Shown: positions 35,537 to 44,917, counted from the first letter of the stretch. The stretch is DNA of 64,000 nt from Paraburkholderia sp. BL23I1N1 (GCF_003610295.1 NZ_RAPV01000001.1:1302001-1366000); one strand, 5' to 3'. Translations and numbers: made by a program. The notes: generated from the letters alone by a model not told the origin.

Positions 35537-36730
35537 ATGAAAACCGACATGTTTTCGTCGCTAAAAGTGATCCACGGCGCGGCCCGCAGCACCGCTCTGT
35601 CGGTGGCCGCCTCCATGGTCATCGCAGCGGCGTTCGCCACGCCTGTCAGCGCTTTTGCCGCCACGCCCGCAGATGCGTCCGCCCCGACTGCAAAAACCAC
35701 CAAACACGCGAAAGCGAAGAAGCCCGCAGCGGCCACCGCCGACAAAGTGTCGAGCAAGAAGGCCGCCAAAGGCGCAGCGGTAAAGACCGTTGCGGCCGCG
35801 GGTGACGACGCGCCGCGCGCGAGCGTCAAGCGCAAGCGCGTGACGTACTCGTCGAACGGCCGTCACCATTCAGTGGTGCGCCGCGTCGCGTACGAACCGC
35901 GTCAGCCTACCGTTGGCCAGGCGTTCGGTCTGCACGACACGCCGGACGCGCTGATGCTGCGTTCGAGCGTTGCCTACGTGATCGACCAGAACACGGGCGA
36001 ATCGCTGTTCGACAAGAATTCGCGCGCCGTGGTGCCTATCGCGTCGATCACCAAGCTGATGACCGCAATGGTGGTGCTCGATTCGAAAGAGCCGATGACC
36101 GACCAGATCGAAGTCACCGACGAAGACCGCGACTACGAGAAGAACACCGGCTCGCGTCTGTCGGTAGGTTCGGTACTCTCGCGTGAAGACATGCTGCACA
36201 TCGCGCTGATGGCCTCGGAAAACCGCGCGGCCGCAGCGCTGTCGCGTTATTTCCCGGGCGGCCGTCCGGCGTTCCTCGCGGCGATGAACGCGAAGGCCAA
36301 GCAACTTGGCATGACCGACACGCACTTTGAAAACCCCACGGGTTTGACGAGCCAGAACGTGTCGAGCGCACGTGACCTGGTGAAGATGGTCAACGCCGCG
36401 TATCAGTATCCGGTGATCCGCAAGTTCTCGACCGATCACAGCTACGAGGTGTACACCGGCAAGCGTTCGCTCGCGTACAACAGCACGAATGCCCTGGTGC
36501 GTAACCCGACGTGGGATATCGGTCTGCAAAAGACGGGTTTCATCAACGAAGCGGGCGAGTGCCTCGTGATGCAGGCGACCATTCACGGCCGTCCGATGAT
36601 CATGGTGTTGCTCGACTCGTCGGGTAAGTACTCGCGGTTTGCGGACGCAACGCGTCTGCGCACGTGGCTCGATAATGGTGGCGATCAACCGCGCATTACC
36701 AGTGCGGATGCCAGCGGTCCGGGCACCTGA
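35537..36730 (+). CDS. pbpG: D-alanyl-D-alanine endopeptidase PbpG (PBP7 type, S11 family)
   Basis: 397 residues from ATG 35537. A signal peptide (hydrophobic stretch to FAA near residue 42) is followed by a basic Lys/Ala-rich spacer (about 45-110) that may bind the cell wall. The serine peptidase domain carries SITK (Ser170-Lys173), the SEN triad and QKTGFINEAG. It cleaves D-Ala-meso-DAP crosslinks of peptidoglycan in the periplasm. An S11 carboxypeptidase (DacA-like) is the alternative; the missing C-terminal amphipathic anchor favours PbpG. Confidence 0.9.
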   Translation: MKTDMFSSLKVIHGAARSTALSVAASMVIAAAFATPVSAFAATPADASAPTAKTTKHAKAKKPAAATADKVSSKKAAKGAAVKTVAAAGDDAPRASVKRKRVTYSSNGRHHSVVRRVAYEPRQPTVGQAFGLHDTPDALMLRSSVAYVIDQNTGESLFDKNSRAVVPIASITKLMTAMVVLDSKEPMTDQIEVTDEDRDYEKNTGSRLSVGSVLSREDMLHIALMASENRAAAALSRYFPGGRPAFLAAMNAKAKQLGMTDTHFENPTGLTSQNVSSARDLVKMVNAAYQYPVIRKFSTDHSYEVYTGKRSLAYNSTNALVRNPTWDIGLQKTGFINEAGECLVMQATIHGRPMIMVLLDSSGKYSRFADATRLRTWLDNGGDQPRITSADASGPGT

Positions 36731-36774
36731 AGTCGCTTTGGCATGCACTGGCGGCCGGTTTTCGGACCGGCCAG

Positions 36775-36804
36775 AAAAAAGCCTCGCAGATGCGAGGCTT
36801 TTTT
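36775..36804. terminator. Terminator between pbpG and the IclR gene
   Basis: AAAAAAGCCTCGC / GCGAGGCTTTTTT with a 4-nt loop, bidirectional between convergent genes. A second stem, GGCCGGT / ACCGGCC (36753-36772), lies directly before it. Confidence 0.9.
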
Positions 36805-36833
36805 ATTGAGCCGGGGGAGGGGCAACCGCCAGC

Positions 36834-37640
36834 TTACGCGTGGTGGTGATGCGTATGCTCCTGCGGTGTCTGCGGGCGATAACCGAGCGACTCGGAAATC
36901 AGCAGCGCCGTCTGGCTGAGCTGACCCAGCCACGAGTCCTGCAAGCGATCCGCCGGGGCGGACAGCGACAGACCTGCAACCAGCTTGCCGGTGTCGTCGT
37001 AAATTCCCGCGGCGATGCAGCGCACGCCCAGCTCCAGTTCTTCGTTATCGCGCGCGCACGCCTGTTGGCGCACATGTGACAGCTCGCGTTCGAGTTTGGT
37101 CAGATCGGTGATGCTGTTCTGCGTATGACCGGACAGGCCGGTGCGCGTGGCATAGGCCCGCACGCGGGTCGATTCGTCCGCGGCAAGGAAGAGCTTGCCT
37201 ACCGAGGTCAGATGCAGCGGCGCGCGCCCGCCAATCGCCCGCACCACCTGCATGCCGGAGCGCTCGGAGTAGGCGCGCTCTATATAGACAATCTCGTCGC
37301 CCTGACGCACCGACAGGTTCACTGTCTGCCCGGTTTGACGGTGCAGTTCGCGCATCGGCGTGAGCGCCGCGTCGCGTACCGAGAGCCGCGCCTTCACCAG
37401 ATTGCCCAGTTCGAGCAGGCGCATACCGAGACGGTATGTGCCGGGATCCGATCGGTCGACCAGCCGGCACATCACCATGTCGTTCAGGATGCGGTGCGCG
37501 GTGGACGGATGCAGCTCCGTGCGGATGGCGAGTTCTTTCAGGCTGACCGGGTCGCTATGCGCAGCGAGTGCATCGAGCAGGCGCATCATGCGTTCGATCA
37601 CCTGGATCGACGTTTTGGGATCCGGGTTCGTATCGCTCAT
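36834..37640 (-). CDS. IclR family transcriptional regulator
   Basis: 268 residues from ATG 37640. The N-terminal winged helix-turn-helix (VIERMMRLLDALAAHSDPVSLKELAIRTELHPSTAHRILNDM) is followed by the IclR effector-binding domain, with GRAPLHLTSVGKLFLA and ELELGVRCIAAGIYDDTGKLVAG. It would bind DNA as a dimer or tetramer and respond to a small carboxylate-type ligand. It is divergent from lutAB with 180 bp between, so lactate-utilisation control is the natural guess. The C-terminus is naturally histidine-rich (EHTHHHHA). Confidence 0.92.
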   Translation of the reverse strand: MSDTNPDPKTSIQVIERMMRLLDALAAHSDPVSLKELAIRTELHPSTAHRILNDMVMCRLVDRSDPGTYRLGMRLLELGNLVKARLSVRDAALTPMRELHRQTGQTVNLSVRQGDEIVYIERAYSERSGMQVVRAIGGRAPLHLTSVGKLFLAADESTRVRAYATRTGLSGHTQNSITDLTKLERELSHVRQQACARDNEELELGVRCIAAGIYDDTGKLVAGLSLSAPADRLQDSWLGQLSQTALLISESLGYRPQTPQEHTHHHHA

Positions 37641-37820
37641 GGGAGGAATCGGTTGGCGCGTCAAACAGCGGAAATTGATTGTATCCCGTATGGTGAAAAG
37701 ATGGGAGGCGGTTGGAAGCGCAATTCCAATTTAACGTGACATTCGTCCTATGCCTTCCGGCCGTTGGTATTGTGCGGCAAACAGCGGATAATCAGGGACG
37801 TTTTCCCGAAGGAGGGGCTC

Positions 37821-38543
37821 ATGCGAGTCGGATTGTTCGTCACCTGCCTGATCGATCTGATGCGTCCGGAGATCGGATTTTCGGTAATCAAGCTGATCGA
37901 AGGCGCCGGTTTCGAGGTGATGGTGCCGCCCGCGCAAACCTGTTGCGGGCAACCCGCGTACAACTCGGGCGAGCGGCGCATTGCGCGCGACCTGGCCGAG
38001 AAAACCTTGCGCGAATTCGAACAGTTCGACTACGTCGTGGTGCCGTCGGGTTCCTGCGGCGGCATGATCCGTGCGCATTACGGCGACCTGTTTGCGGACG
38101 ACCCGGAGCTGATGAACCGCTTCGGCCGGTTGCGGGCCAAAGTGTTCGAACTGACCGATTTCCTCGTCAATGTGGCCAAGGTGCAATTGCAACCGGGCGA
38201 GTTCGCGGGTCAGGTGACTTATCACGATTCCTGTTCAGGGCTGCGCGAACTGGGCGTCAAGGCGCAGCCGCGCGCCTTGCTGTCGCAGGTGCGCGTGGCG
38301 GTGACCGAAATGAAGGATTGCGAGCACTGCTGCGGCTTTGGCGGCACCTTCGCGCTCAAGTACGGCGACATTTCAACGGCGATTGTCGATGAGAAATGCG
38401 CGAATATCGCCGCGAGCGGCGCCGGCACGGTGGTGCTCGGCGACCTCGGCTGCATGCTCAATATCGAAGGCCGCTTGCGGCGCACCGGCGATACCACCAC
38501 CCGCGTGCTGCACATCGCCCAGGTGCTGGCCGGCGATGCGTAA
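37821..38543 (+). CDS. lutA: Lactate utilisation protein A (CCG-domain iron-sulfur oxidoreductase subunit)
   Basis: 240 residues from ATG 37821, with Shine-Dalgarno AAGGAGGGG. Two cysteine-rich CCG domains are visible: QTCCGQPAYNSGE with PSGSCGGM, and HDSCSGLREL with CEHCCGFGGTFALKY plus DLGCMLN. This is the LutA/YkgE family, one of three subunits of the LutABC L-lactate dehydrogenase system that passes electrons to the chain. LutB lies 155 bp downstream. Confidence 0.92.
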   Translation: MRVGLFVTCLIDLMRPEIGFSVIKLIEGAGFEVMVPPAQTCCGQPAYNSGERRIARDLAEKTLREFEQFDYVVVPSGSCGGMIRAHYGDLFADDPELMNRFGRLRAKVFELTDFLVNVAKVQLQPGEFAGQVTYHDSCSGLRELGVKAQPRALLSQVRVAVTEMKDCEHCCGFGGTFALKYGDISTAIVDEKCANIAASGAGTVVLGDLGCMLNIEGRLRRTGDTTTRVLHIAQVLAGDA

Positions 38544-38698
38544 ATCATCGCGACGCTTAAACCGGCGCGTTTGATCCGGCGCACTCCGTTTCGCGCACTT
38601 CATTCGCACTTCATTTGCATCTAGCTTGTGCACTTCCGCCGCGCAATTCACTCGCGCGTTTCGCATGTGCATCTCACTCGAATACGCTCAAGGCCGCC

Positions 38699-40114
38699 AT
38701 GCAAGTCCAATCGATGCATTTCAAGGCCCGTGCGGGCCAGAAACTCGCCGACCAGCGTCTGCAGCAGAACCTCACCAAGCTGTCGACGAAGTTCGTGTCG
38801 GCCCGTGCCGCGGCCATTACCGCGATCGATTTTCCCGCCACCCGCGCGGCGCTCAAGGAGAGCCGCAATCGCGCGCTGGAAAATCTTGATGTCTGGCTCG
38901 AGACCTTCGAACGTGAAGCGACCCGGCGCGGCGTGACGGTCCTGTTTGCCGAGACGACGCAGGAGGCCGCACGCCTCGTCGGCGATATCGCGCGCCGGCA
39001 TGACGTGAAGAAGGTGATCAAGACCAAGTCGATGGTCACTGAAGAAATGCGCCTGAATGAAGTGCTTGGGCAGATGGGCGTGCAATCGATCGAAACCGAT
39101 CTGGGCGAATACATTCTGCAGATCAATGACAATGAGCCGCCCAGTCACATCATCGCGCCGGTCATCCACAAAGATAAGGACGAGATTGCCGATCTCTTCG
39201 CGAAAACGCACGGCCGGCCGCGTCTGACCGAGATCACGGACATGACCCGCGAAGCGCGCGAGATGCTGCGCCCGCACTTCATGGCCGCGGATATGGGCGT
39301 GACCGGCGGCAACTTCGTGGTGGCGGAAACGGGTTCGGTTGCGCTGGTCACGAACGAGGGCAACGAAGGTATGTGCACGGTGATGCCGCGCGTGCATGTG
39401 GCTGTGACCGGTATTGAGAAAGTGCTGCCTACGCTGGAGGATCTGGCGACGGCAATGCGCTTGTTGCCGCGTTCGGCGACCGGCCAGGCGGCGTCGAACT
39501 ATTTTTCCGTGCTGACCGGGCCGCGCGGCGCGGGCGATCAGGACGGTCCCGAGCATATGTATGTGGTGCTCGTTGACGGCGGCCGTACGGGGCTGATCGG
39601 CGGCGACTTCCAGGACATGCTGCGCTGTATCCGTTGCGGCGCTTGCATGAACCATTGCCCAGTATATCAGAAGGTGGGCGGTCACGCCTACGGCTGGGTT
39701 TATCCGGGGCCGATGGGGTCGGTGCTGACGCCGAGCTACGTTGGGATAGACAAAGCGCTGGATCTGCCGCAGGCGGCGACGTTGTGTGGCGAGTGCGACA
39801 GCGTCTGTCCCGTGGGCATTCCCTTATCCGGTCTGCTGCGCAAGCTGCGCGAGAAGCAGGTCGAGCGGCGCTTGCGGCCTTGGCGGGAGCGGGTAGGGTT
39901 CGCGGTGTGGGGTTTCCTCGCGCTGCACCCGGATGCTTATGCGCTTTTCACCAAGCTGGCGGTTCGTGTGCTGGAACTCATGGGTGGGCGAAATCGTTCG
40001 ATTGCCAGGCTGCCGTTGGGCGGCGCCGGCTGGACCAATACGCGCGATATGCCCGCGCCGGTTGGCCGTACGTTCAGAGAGCTGCACGCCGCGCAACGCA
40101 CCCATATTGGGTGA
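38699..40114 (+). CDS. lutB: Lactate utilisation protein B (LUD domain plus 4Fe-4S)
   Basis: 471 residues from ATG 38699. The LUD domain occupies about 60-300 (TKSMVTEEMRLNEVLGQMGV, GNFVVAETGSVALVTNEGN). It is followed by two 4Fe-4S motifs, CIRCGACMNHCP (from Cys310) and CGECDSVCPVGIP. It would be the electron-transfer subunit partnering LutA. The start lacks a strong Shine-Dalgarno, and the 155-bp gap to lutA holds degenerate CACTTCATT repeats. No lutC follows; the next gene faces the other way. Confidence 0.93.
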   Translation: MQVQSMHFKARAGQKLADQRLQQNLTKLSTKFVSARAAAITAIDFPATRAALKESRNRALENLDVWLETFEREATRRGVTVLFAETTQEAARLVGDIARRHDVKKVIKTKSMVTEEMRLNEVLGQMGVQSIETDLGEYILQINDNEPPSHIIAPVIHKDKDEIADLFAKTHGRPRLTEITDMTREAREMLRPHFMAADMGVTGGNFVVAETGSVALVTNEGNEGMCTVMPRVHVAVTGIEKVLPTLEDLATAMRLLPRSATGQAASNYFSVLTGPRGAGDQDGPEHMYVVLVDGGRTGLIGGDFQDMLRCIRCGACMNHCPVYQKVGGHAYGWVYPGPMGSVLTPSYVGIDKALDLPQAATLCGECDSVCPVGIPLSGLLRKLREKQVERRLRPWRERVGFAVWGFLALHPDAYALFTKLAVRVLELMGGRNRSIARLPLGGAGWTNTRDMPAPVGRTFRELHAAQRTHIG

Positions 40115-40249
40115 GGGAGTGGCTCGGTCGTTGTAGATTGCGGAGCCGGTGATGTGCCTCGTGCGTCGGATTCGCCAGATGCCCAGATGTGCGAAGTGCG
40201 CGAAGTGTAGAAGCGAGACCGCCTCTACACCGCGCCCTTTATTGCCGGA

Positions 40250-40801
40250 TCAATGGTCGGACATCCCCGGCTGACGGCTGTAACTCCCTCTGGCCTGCGC
40301 ATTGCCTCCGTTGCCGCGCCCACCGCCATTGCCCGCCTGTTGCGGTGGAGGGGGCGGCGGGCTGCCGGCCCCCGGTCGTGGCGCATTAGACCCGCTCGGT
40401 CCCCTCGGCCCGCCAACCGCACCTTGAGGCGGCGGTCCTCCGTGCTGGCCACCGCCGTCCGGCTGACCATGCCACCCGCCGTTATCTCCACGGTTTCCGT
40501 TGTTTCCATAGTTGCCGTTATTCGGCCGTCCCCGATCCGGATAACCCGGGTAGCCCCGATACCCCGGCCCGTAATAGCGGCCCGGCCCGTCGTAGTAACC
40601 CGGGTAATTGCTGTAACCCATGTAGACGTTGGTTTGCGGCACAACCGGTACGCCAGTGGCGTAGCCGTCGTAGCCGTCATAGCCGCTGTAACCGCCGCCA
40701 TAGCCGTTGCCGGCCACCGGCGTGCCGTCCGGATAGACCGCGCAGCCGCCTAGCAATGCAGCAGCAGCTGTCAGAACAGCAAGAGGAGCAATACGTTTCA
40801 T
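40250..40801 (-). CDS. Tyr/Gly/Pro-rich lipoprotein, hypothetical
   Basis: 183 residues. A lipoprotein signal with lipobox LLGGC (Cys20) predicts lipid anchoring in the envelope. The mature part is low-complexity: Gly-Tyr-Asp repeats (GYSGYDGYDGYA), a Tyr/Pro/Gly stretch near 65-90, an Asn/Gly region, then Pro- and Gly-rich tracts (PPPPPPQQ) to the end. No enzymatic domain is seen. It could be a structural or surface protein; the function is unknown. Confidence 0.75.
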   Translation of the reverse strand: MKRIAPLAVLTAAAALLGGCAVYPDGTPVAGNGYGGGYSGYDGYDGYATGVPVVPQTNVYMGYSNYPGYYDGPGRYYGPGYRGYPGYPDRGRPNNGNYGNNGNRGDNGGWHGQPDGGGQHGGPPPQGAVGGPRGPSGSNAPRPGAGSPPPPPPQQAGNGGGRGNGGNAQARGSYSRQPGMSDH

Positions 40802-41070
40802 TTGGACGACCAGTGCGAATATTTCATGTCTGTAAGACAGCTATTATCGCCAACCGTCGCGCCGGTTTTGTATGTGTTTGTAAGGTTTTCTTTTTCATGC
40901 CACGACGCATGTCAAGGTCGCGAGCGGTAACGCGATCAATGGACTGTTCCATCCTGAGCAACGCTGTATCTCGCGTCTGTGGGTTTTTCCCGATTGTGAA
41001 TTGCTATAGGATTTCGAGTGGGCATAGTGCGTCACGAACTCACGAGCCCCTAATCGGAAGAAACGACATC

Positions 41071-41310
41071 ATGAAAAAGATAATATCGGTGTACTGGCCC
41101 TTTGCCATCGTTGTGCCGCTTGCTGCGGCAGGCTATCTGCACATTTGCGGCGACGCCGCTTTGCGTTCCTCGCAAGCCCCGCTCGCTGCTGATCAATTGA
41201 CCGCGGAATTGGCGCGTGCCGTCTCGTACGGCATGGTCGACAACGCTGCGACGTTGCCGGCCAAACCCATGCGTGCTGTGACGGCCATGCCGTTGGCGCA
41301 AGCGTCTTAA
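41071..41310 (+). CDS. Small membrane or exported hypothetical protein
   Basis: 79 residues from ATG 41071 (GGAAG Shine-Dalgarno). It starts MKKIISVYWPFAIVVPLAAAGYLHICG, a single N-terminal hydrophobic segment that could be an uncleaved anchor or a signal peptide. The rest is Ala-rich with no recognisable domain. It has an upstream AT-rich region suited to a promoter. The function is unknown. Confidence 0.6.
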   Translation: MKKIISVYWPFAIVVPLAAAGYLHICGDAALRSSQAPLAADQLTAELARAVSYGMVDNAATLPAKPMRAVTAMPLAQAS

Positions 41311-41444
41311 GCGCGGCGTCCGTACTCGCATGCGGACGCCGGCAGAAGCGCGCAGTGTCCGGCGCGATTTGATGCAGCTTTGTATAATCGCGCCACCGTT
41401 TACTAACTGTCGATCCGTGGGCGTCTAGCGTCCGGAAGCCTCTG

Positions 41445-41942
41445 ATGAAAACCGTGTCCATCTGCTTTGTCTGCCTGGGGAACATCTGCCGTTCGCCAAC
41501 CGCGGAAGGGGTGATGCGCCGTCTGGTCGGCGAGGCGAAGCTTGCGGAGCGCATTCTGGTGGATTCGGCCGGCACCGGCGACTGGCACATCGGCCAGCCG
41601 CCCGACGACCGCGCGCAACGGGCAGCCGGCCGGCGGGGGTATGAGCTTGCCGGCTTGCGTGGACGTCAGATCGCGGCAGCCGATTTCGAGCGCTTCGACC
41701 TGCTGATCGCGATGGACGACAAAAACGTGGCCGCACTGCGCCAGGTTTGTCCGGGGGCGCAGCGTGACAAAATCCGCCTGCTGATGGAGTTCGTCCCCGA
41801 TGCGGATGGCCGCTGGGGTGGCGCCCATGAAGTCGTCGACCCCTATTTCGGCGGCGCCGAAGGGTTCGAGCAGGTGCTGGACCAATGCGAAGCCGCTTGC
41901 GGTGGGCTGATCGCAGCGTTGCGCCCCCAATTGGTTGCATGA
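41445..41942 (+). CDS. Low-molecular-weight protein tyrosine phosphatase
   Basis: 165 residues. The C-x5-R phosphate loop is CLGNICRS (Cys10-Arg16), and the general-acid Asp lies in VVDPYFGG near the C-terminus; VDSAGTGDWHIGQPPD is also family-typical. It hydrolyses phosphotyrosine or related phosphate esters in the cytoplasm. It sits upstream of iscR in the same direction with 140 bp between, but iscR has its own promoter. The cellular target is not evident. Confidence 0.93.
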   Translation: MKTVSICFVCLGNICRSPTAEGVMRRLVGEAKLAERILVDSAGTGDWHIGQPPDDRAQRAAGRRGYELAGLRGRQIAAADFERFDLLIAMDDKNVAALRQVCPGAQRDKIRLLMEFVPDADGRWGGAHEVVDPYFGGAEGFEQVLDQCEAACGGLIAALRPQLVA

Positions 41943-42013
41943 GTCGGGTGGCCATCGACGAATGTCGGCGGCCTTATCCGGTAATTAAGCAAATGACCCA
42001 AATCGCGATAGGG

Positions 42014-42038
42014 ATACTTGACTAATTCACTCATGTAT
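42014..42038. promoter_or_regulatory. IscR type 1 binding site, upstream copy
   Basis: These 25 bases match the E. coli type 1 consensus (ATAxYYGACTRWWWYAGTMRRRTAT) with only two clear mismatches; the core is ATACTTGACT. The site overlaps the -35 of the iscR promoter. Confidence 0.7.
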
Positions 42039-42045
42039 TTATACT
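42018..42045 (+). promoter_or_regulatory. iscR promoter
   Basis: TTGACT (42018-42023) and TATACT (42040-42045) with a 16-bp spacer. The start is expected near 42052, about 30 nt before the iscR ATG. Confidence 0.7.
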
Positions 42046-42065
42046 TGACCAAACTTGTCGAGAAT
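42041..42065. promoter_or_regulatory. IscR type 1 binding site, downstream copy
   Basis: A second ATACTTGAC-based site exactly 27 bp after the first, overlapping the -10 box and the start of transcription. This placement fits repression of iscR by its own Fe-S-loaded product. Confidence 0.6.
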
Positions 42066-42082
42066 TGCGGTTCCCACACCAT

Positions 42083-42613
42083 ATGAGACTCACCACGAAA
42101 GGCCGTTTCGCCGTCACGGCGATGATTGACCTGGCATTGCGCCAGGAGCAGGGCCCGGTGACGCTTGCGGGTATCAGCCAGCGCCAACATATCTCCCTGT
42201 CCTACCTCGAGCAGCTGTTTGGCAAGCTGCGTCGACACGAAATCGTCGAGTCCGTGCGCGGACCGGGCGGCGGCTACAATCTGGCCCGCCGCGCTGAAGA
42301 CGTGACCGTCGCCGACATCATCATCGCTGTCGACGAGCCGCTCGACGCCACCCAATGCGGCGGCAAAGGCTCGTGCGAGGGCACCAAACAGCACGACGGC
42401 CACTGCATGACGCACGAATTGTGGTCGACGCTGAACCAGAAAATGGTCGAGTACCTGGATTCGGTCTCCCTCAAAGATCTGGTCGATCAGCAGCGATCGC
42501 GCGAAGGTGCGCCGGCGGTATTGCGCGACCGGCGCAACGAGGCGCCGGCGGTCGAACCCGCCCGCGTCGTGCCGAAAGGGCCCAATTCAGTTTTCAACAT
42601 GGCCGGTTCCTAG
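42083..42613 (+). CDS. iscR: Fe-S cluster assembly transcriptional regulator IscR
   Basis: 176 residues from ATG 42083. The Rrf2-type winged helix starts MRLTTKGRFAVTAMIDLAL and has the recognition part SLSYLEQLFGKLRR. Cluster ligands are Cys92, Cys98 and Cys108, with His111 in MTHELW. The spacing between the second and third Cys is four residues longer than in E. coli IscR (Cys98/Cys104/His107). With a [2Fe-2S] cluster it represses the isc operon. Confidence 0.96.
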   Translation: MRLTTKGRFAVTAMIDLALRQEQGPVTLAGISQRQHISLSYLEQLFGKLRRHEIVESVRGPGGGYNLARRAEDVTVADIIIAVDEPLDATQCGGKGSCEGTKQHDGHCMTHELWSTLNQKMVEYLDSVSLKDLVDQQRSREGAPAVLRDRRNEAPAVEPARVVPKGPNSVFNMAGS

Positions 42614-42687
42614 GCGCGGCAATCTGAACGCACCGCAGCCTGATCAGGAATCCAGAAGCCAGAGCAATGACGTCCCCGGAGCAATTG

Positions 42688-43911
42688 ATGAACAACGACA
42701 CTCTCCACCTGCCCATTTACATGGACTACAGCGCGACGACACCGATCGATCCGCGTGTGGTGGACAAGATGATTCCGTACTTGCGTGAGCAGTTCGGCAA
42801 CCCCGCATCGCGCAGCCACAAATATGGCTGGGACGCGGAGCGTGCGGTCGAGGAAGCGCGCGAGAACGTCGCCGCGCTGGTGAATGCCGATCCGCGCGAA
42901 ATCATCTGGACCTCGGGCGCAACGGAGTCGGACAACCTCGCGATCAAGGGTGCCGCGCACTTCTACAAGAGCAAGGGTAAGCACGTCATCACGGTGAAGA
43001 CCGAGCACAAGGCTGTGCTCGACACCTGCCGCGAACTCGAACGCGAAGGCTTCGAAGTCACGTATCTGGATGTGAAGGACGACGGTCTGATCGACCTCGA
43101 GAAGTTCAAGGCCGCGCTGCGCCCGGATACGATTCTGGTCTCGGTCATGTCGGTGAACAACGAGATCGGCGTGATCCAGGACATCGAGGCGATTGGCGAG
43201 ATCACCCGTGAAAAGGGCATCATTTTTCACGTCGACGCCGCACAAGCCACGGGCAAGATCGAGATCGATCTGCAAAAGCTGAAGGTCGACCTGATGTCGT
43301 TCTCGGCGCACAAGACGTACGGCCCGAAGGGTATCGGCGCGTTGTACGTGCGCCGCAAGCCGCGTATTCGTATCGAAGCGCAGATGCACGGCGGCGGTCA
43401 CGAGCGCGGCATGCGCTCGGGCACGCTGGCCACGCACCAGATCGTCGGTATGGGCGAAGCGTTCCGTATCGCGCGTGAAGAAATGGCGACGGAAAACGAA
43501 CGTATCCGCATGCTGCGCGACCGTTTGCTGCGCGGCCTGCAGGACATGGAAGAAACGTATGTGAACGGCGACATGGAAAAGCGTGTGCCGCACAACCTGA
43601 ACATCAGCTTCAATTTCGTCGAAGGCGAATCGCTGATCATGGCGGTGAAAGATGTGGCGGTGTCGTCGGGCTCGGCTTGCACGTCGGCTTCGCTGGAACC
43701 GTCATATGTGCTGCGCGCACTCGGCCGTAACGACGAATTGGCCCATAGCTCGATCCGCTTTACGGTGGGCCGCTTCACGACCGAGCAGGATGTCGATTAC
43801 GTGATCAACCTGCTGAAGACCAAGATTTCGAAGCTGCGCGACTTGTCGCCGCTGTGGGAAATGCACAAGGACGGGATCGATATTTCGACGATCCAGTGGG
43901 CAGCGCACTGA
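42688..43911 (+). CDS. iscS: Cysteine desulfurase IscS
   Basis: 407 residues from ATG 42688 (GGAG Shine-Dalgarno 7 nt away); ATG 42667 is an in-frame alternative. PLP-binding Lys209 lies in [10 protein letters not shown] and the sulfur-carrying Cys331 in [15 protein letters not shown]. IscS takes sulfur from cysteine as persulfide and passes it to IscU and to tRNA-thiolation enzymes. It is second in iscR-iscS-iscU-iscA. Confidence 0.98.
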   Translation: MNNDTLHLPIYMDYSATTPIDPRVVDKMIPYLREQFGNPASRSHKYGWDAERAVEEARENVAALVNADPREIIWTSGATESDNLAIKGAAHFYKSKGKHVITVKTEHKAVLDTCRELEREGFEVTYLDVKDDGLIDLEKFKAALRPDTILVSVMSVNNEIGVIQDIEAIGEITREKGIIFHVDAAQATGKIEIDLQKLKVDLMSFSAHKTYGPKGIGALYVRRKPRIRIEAQMHGGGHERGMRSGTLATHQIVGMGEAFRIAREEMATENERIRMLRDRLLRGLQDMEETYVNGDMEKRVPHNLNISFNFVEGESLIMAVKDVAVSSGSACTSASLEPSYVLRALGRNDELAHSSIRFTVGRFTTEQDVDYVINLLKTKISKLRDLSPLWEMHKDGIDISTIQWAAH

Positions 43912-43975
43912 CGCGCCAGTTTGGACGACGTCGAATTCATCGAATTGCAGGTTGAAACGAAACTAGGAGTTAATC

Positions 43976-44392
43976 ATGTCTTACAGCGCAAAGGTTCTGG
44001 ACCACTATGAAAACCCGCGCAACGTCGGTTCCTTCGCGAAGGACGACGATGCAGTCGGCACCGGCATGGTCGGCGCACCGGCATGCGGCGACGTGATGAA
44101 GCTGCAGATCCGCGTGGGCGCGGACGGCATCATCGAAGACGCAAAGTTCAAGACGTATGGCTGCGGTTCGGCGATTGCGTCGAGCTCGCTCGTCACCGAA
44201 TGGGTGAAGGGCAAGACGCTCGATCAGGCAATGTCGATCAAGAACACGCAGATCGCCGAAGAACTGGCGCTGCCGCCGGTGAAGATCCACTGCTCGATCC
44301 TCGCGGAAGACGCGATCAAGGCAGCGGTCGCCGATTACAAGCAACGTCACGGTGAAGCGGCTGTCGTCGAAGGCGACAAGCAACACGCGTAA
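43976..44392 (+). CDS. iscU: Fe-S cluster scaffold IscU
   Basis: 138 residues. Three ligand cysteines lie in PACGD, YGCGSA and HCSILAEDAI, and the HscA-recognition motif LPPVK directly precedes HCS. It is the scaffold on which IscS-derived sulfur and iron form a [2Fe-2S] cluster, later released by HscA/HscB. The C-terminal extension (GEAAVVEGDKQHA) is slightly longer than in E. coli. Confidence 0.98.
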   Translation: MSYSAKVLDHYENPRNVGSFAKDDDAVGTGMVGAPACGDVMKLQIRVGADGIIEDAKFKTYGCGSAIASSSLVTEWVKGKTLDQAMSIKNTQIAEELALPPVKIHCSILAEDAIKAAVADYKQRHGEAAVVEGDKQHA

Positions 44393-44566
44393 GCGGCAGT
44401 CGTAAGTGCGATTGAGTGCTCGTTTGAGTGCTCATCCAGGTGAGTCGAAGCGGGCGATGCAAGTAGAAAAGCACAGTCCGGCATGAGCGATATTTGATGC
44501 AGGCAGGGTAGCAGCGCGTCAGTAGGCATAGGAATGCCGAACGCGCGCGGCGCAATGAGAAACGCT

Positions 44567-44890
44567 ATGGCAATTACGTTGACCGAAAAGGCAGCACAGC
44601 ACGTCCAGAAGTATCTGACTCGCCGCGGCAAGGGTGTCGGGCTGCGCGTGGGTGTGCGCACCACGGGGTGCTCGGGTTTGGCCTACAAGCTCGAGTACGT
44701 GGATGAGCTCGCGCCCGAAGACGAAGTGTTCGACTGCAACGGCGTGAAGATCATTGTCGACCCGAAGAGCCTCGCCTATATCGACGGCACCGAACTCGAC
44801 TTCGCACGCGAAGGGTTGAACGAAGGCTTCAAGTTCAACAACCCGAACGTGAAGGATGAGTGCGGTTGCGGCGAATCGTTCCGCGTGTAG
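44567..44890 (+). CDS. iscA: Iron-sulfur cluster assembly protein IscA
   Basis: 107 residues from ATG 44567 ([13 protein letters not shown]). The A-type carrier cysteines are Cys35 in TTGCSGLAY and the C-terminal CGCGESF. It carries iron or clusters to target apoproteins. The 174-bp gap after iscU holds a GTGCTCGTTTGAGTGCTC direct repeat but no gene. A terminator follows the stop codon. Confidence 0.97.
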   Translation: MAITLTEKAAQHVQKYLTRRGKGVGLRVGVRTTGCSGLAYKLEYVDELAPEDEVFDCNGVKIIVDPKSLAYIDGTELDFAREGLNEGFKFNNPNVKDECGCGESFRV

Positions 44891-44917
44891 ATCGGCTCAC
44901 TCCGCGTGCAGCGGATC

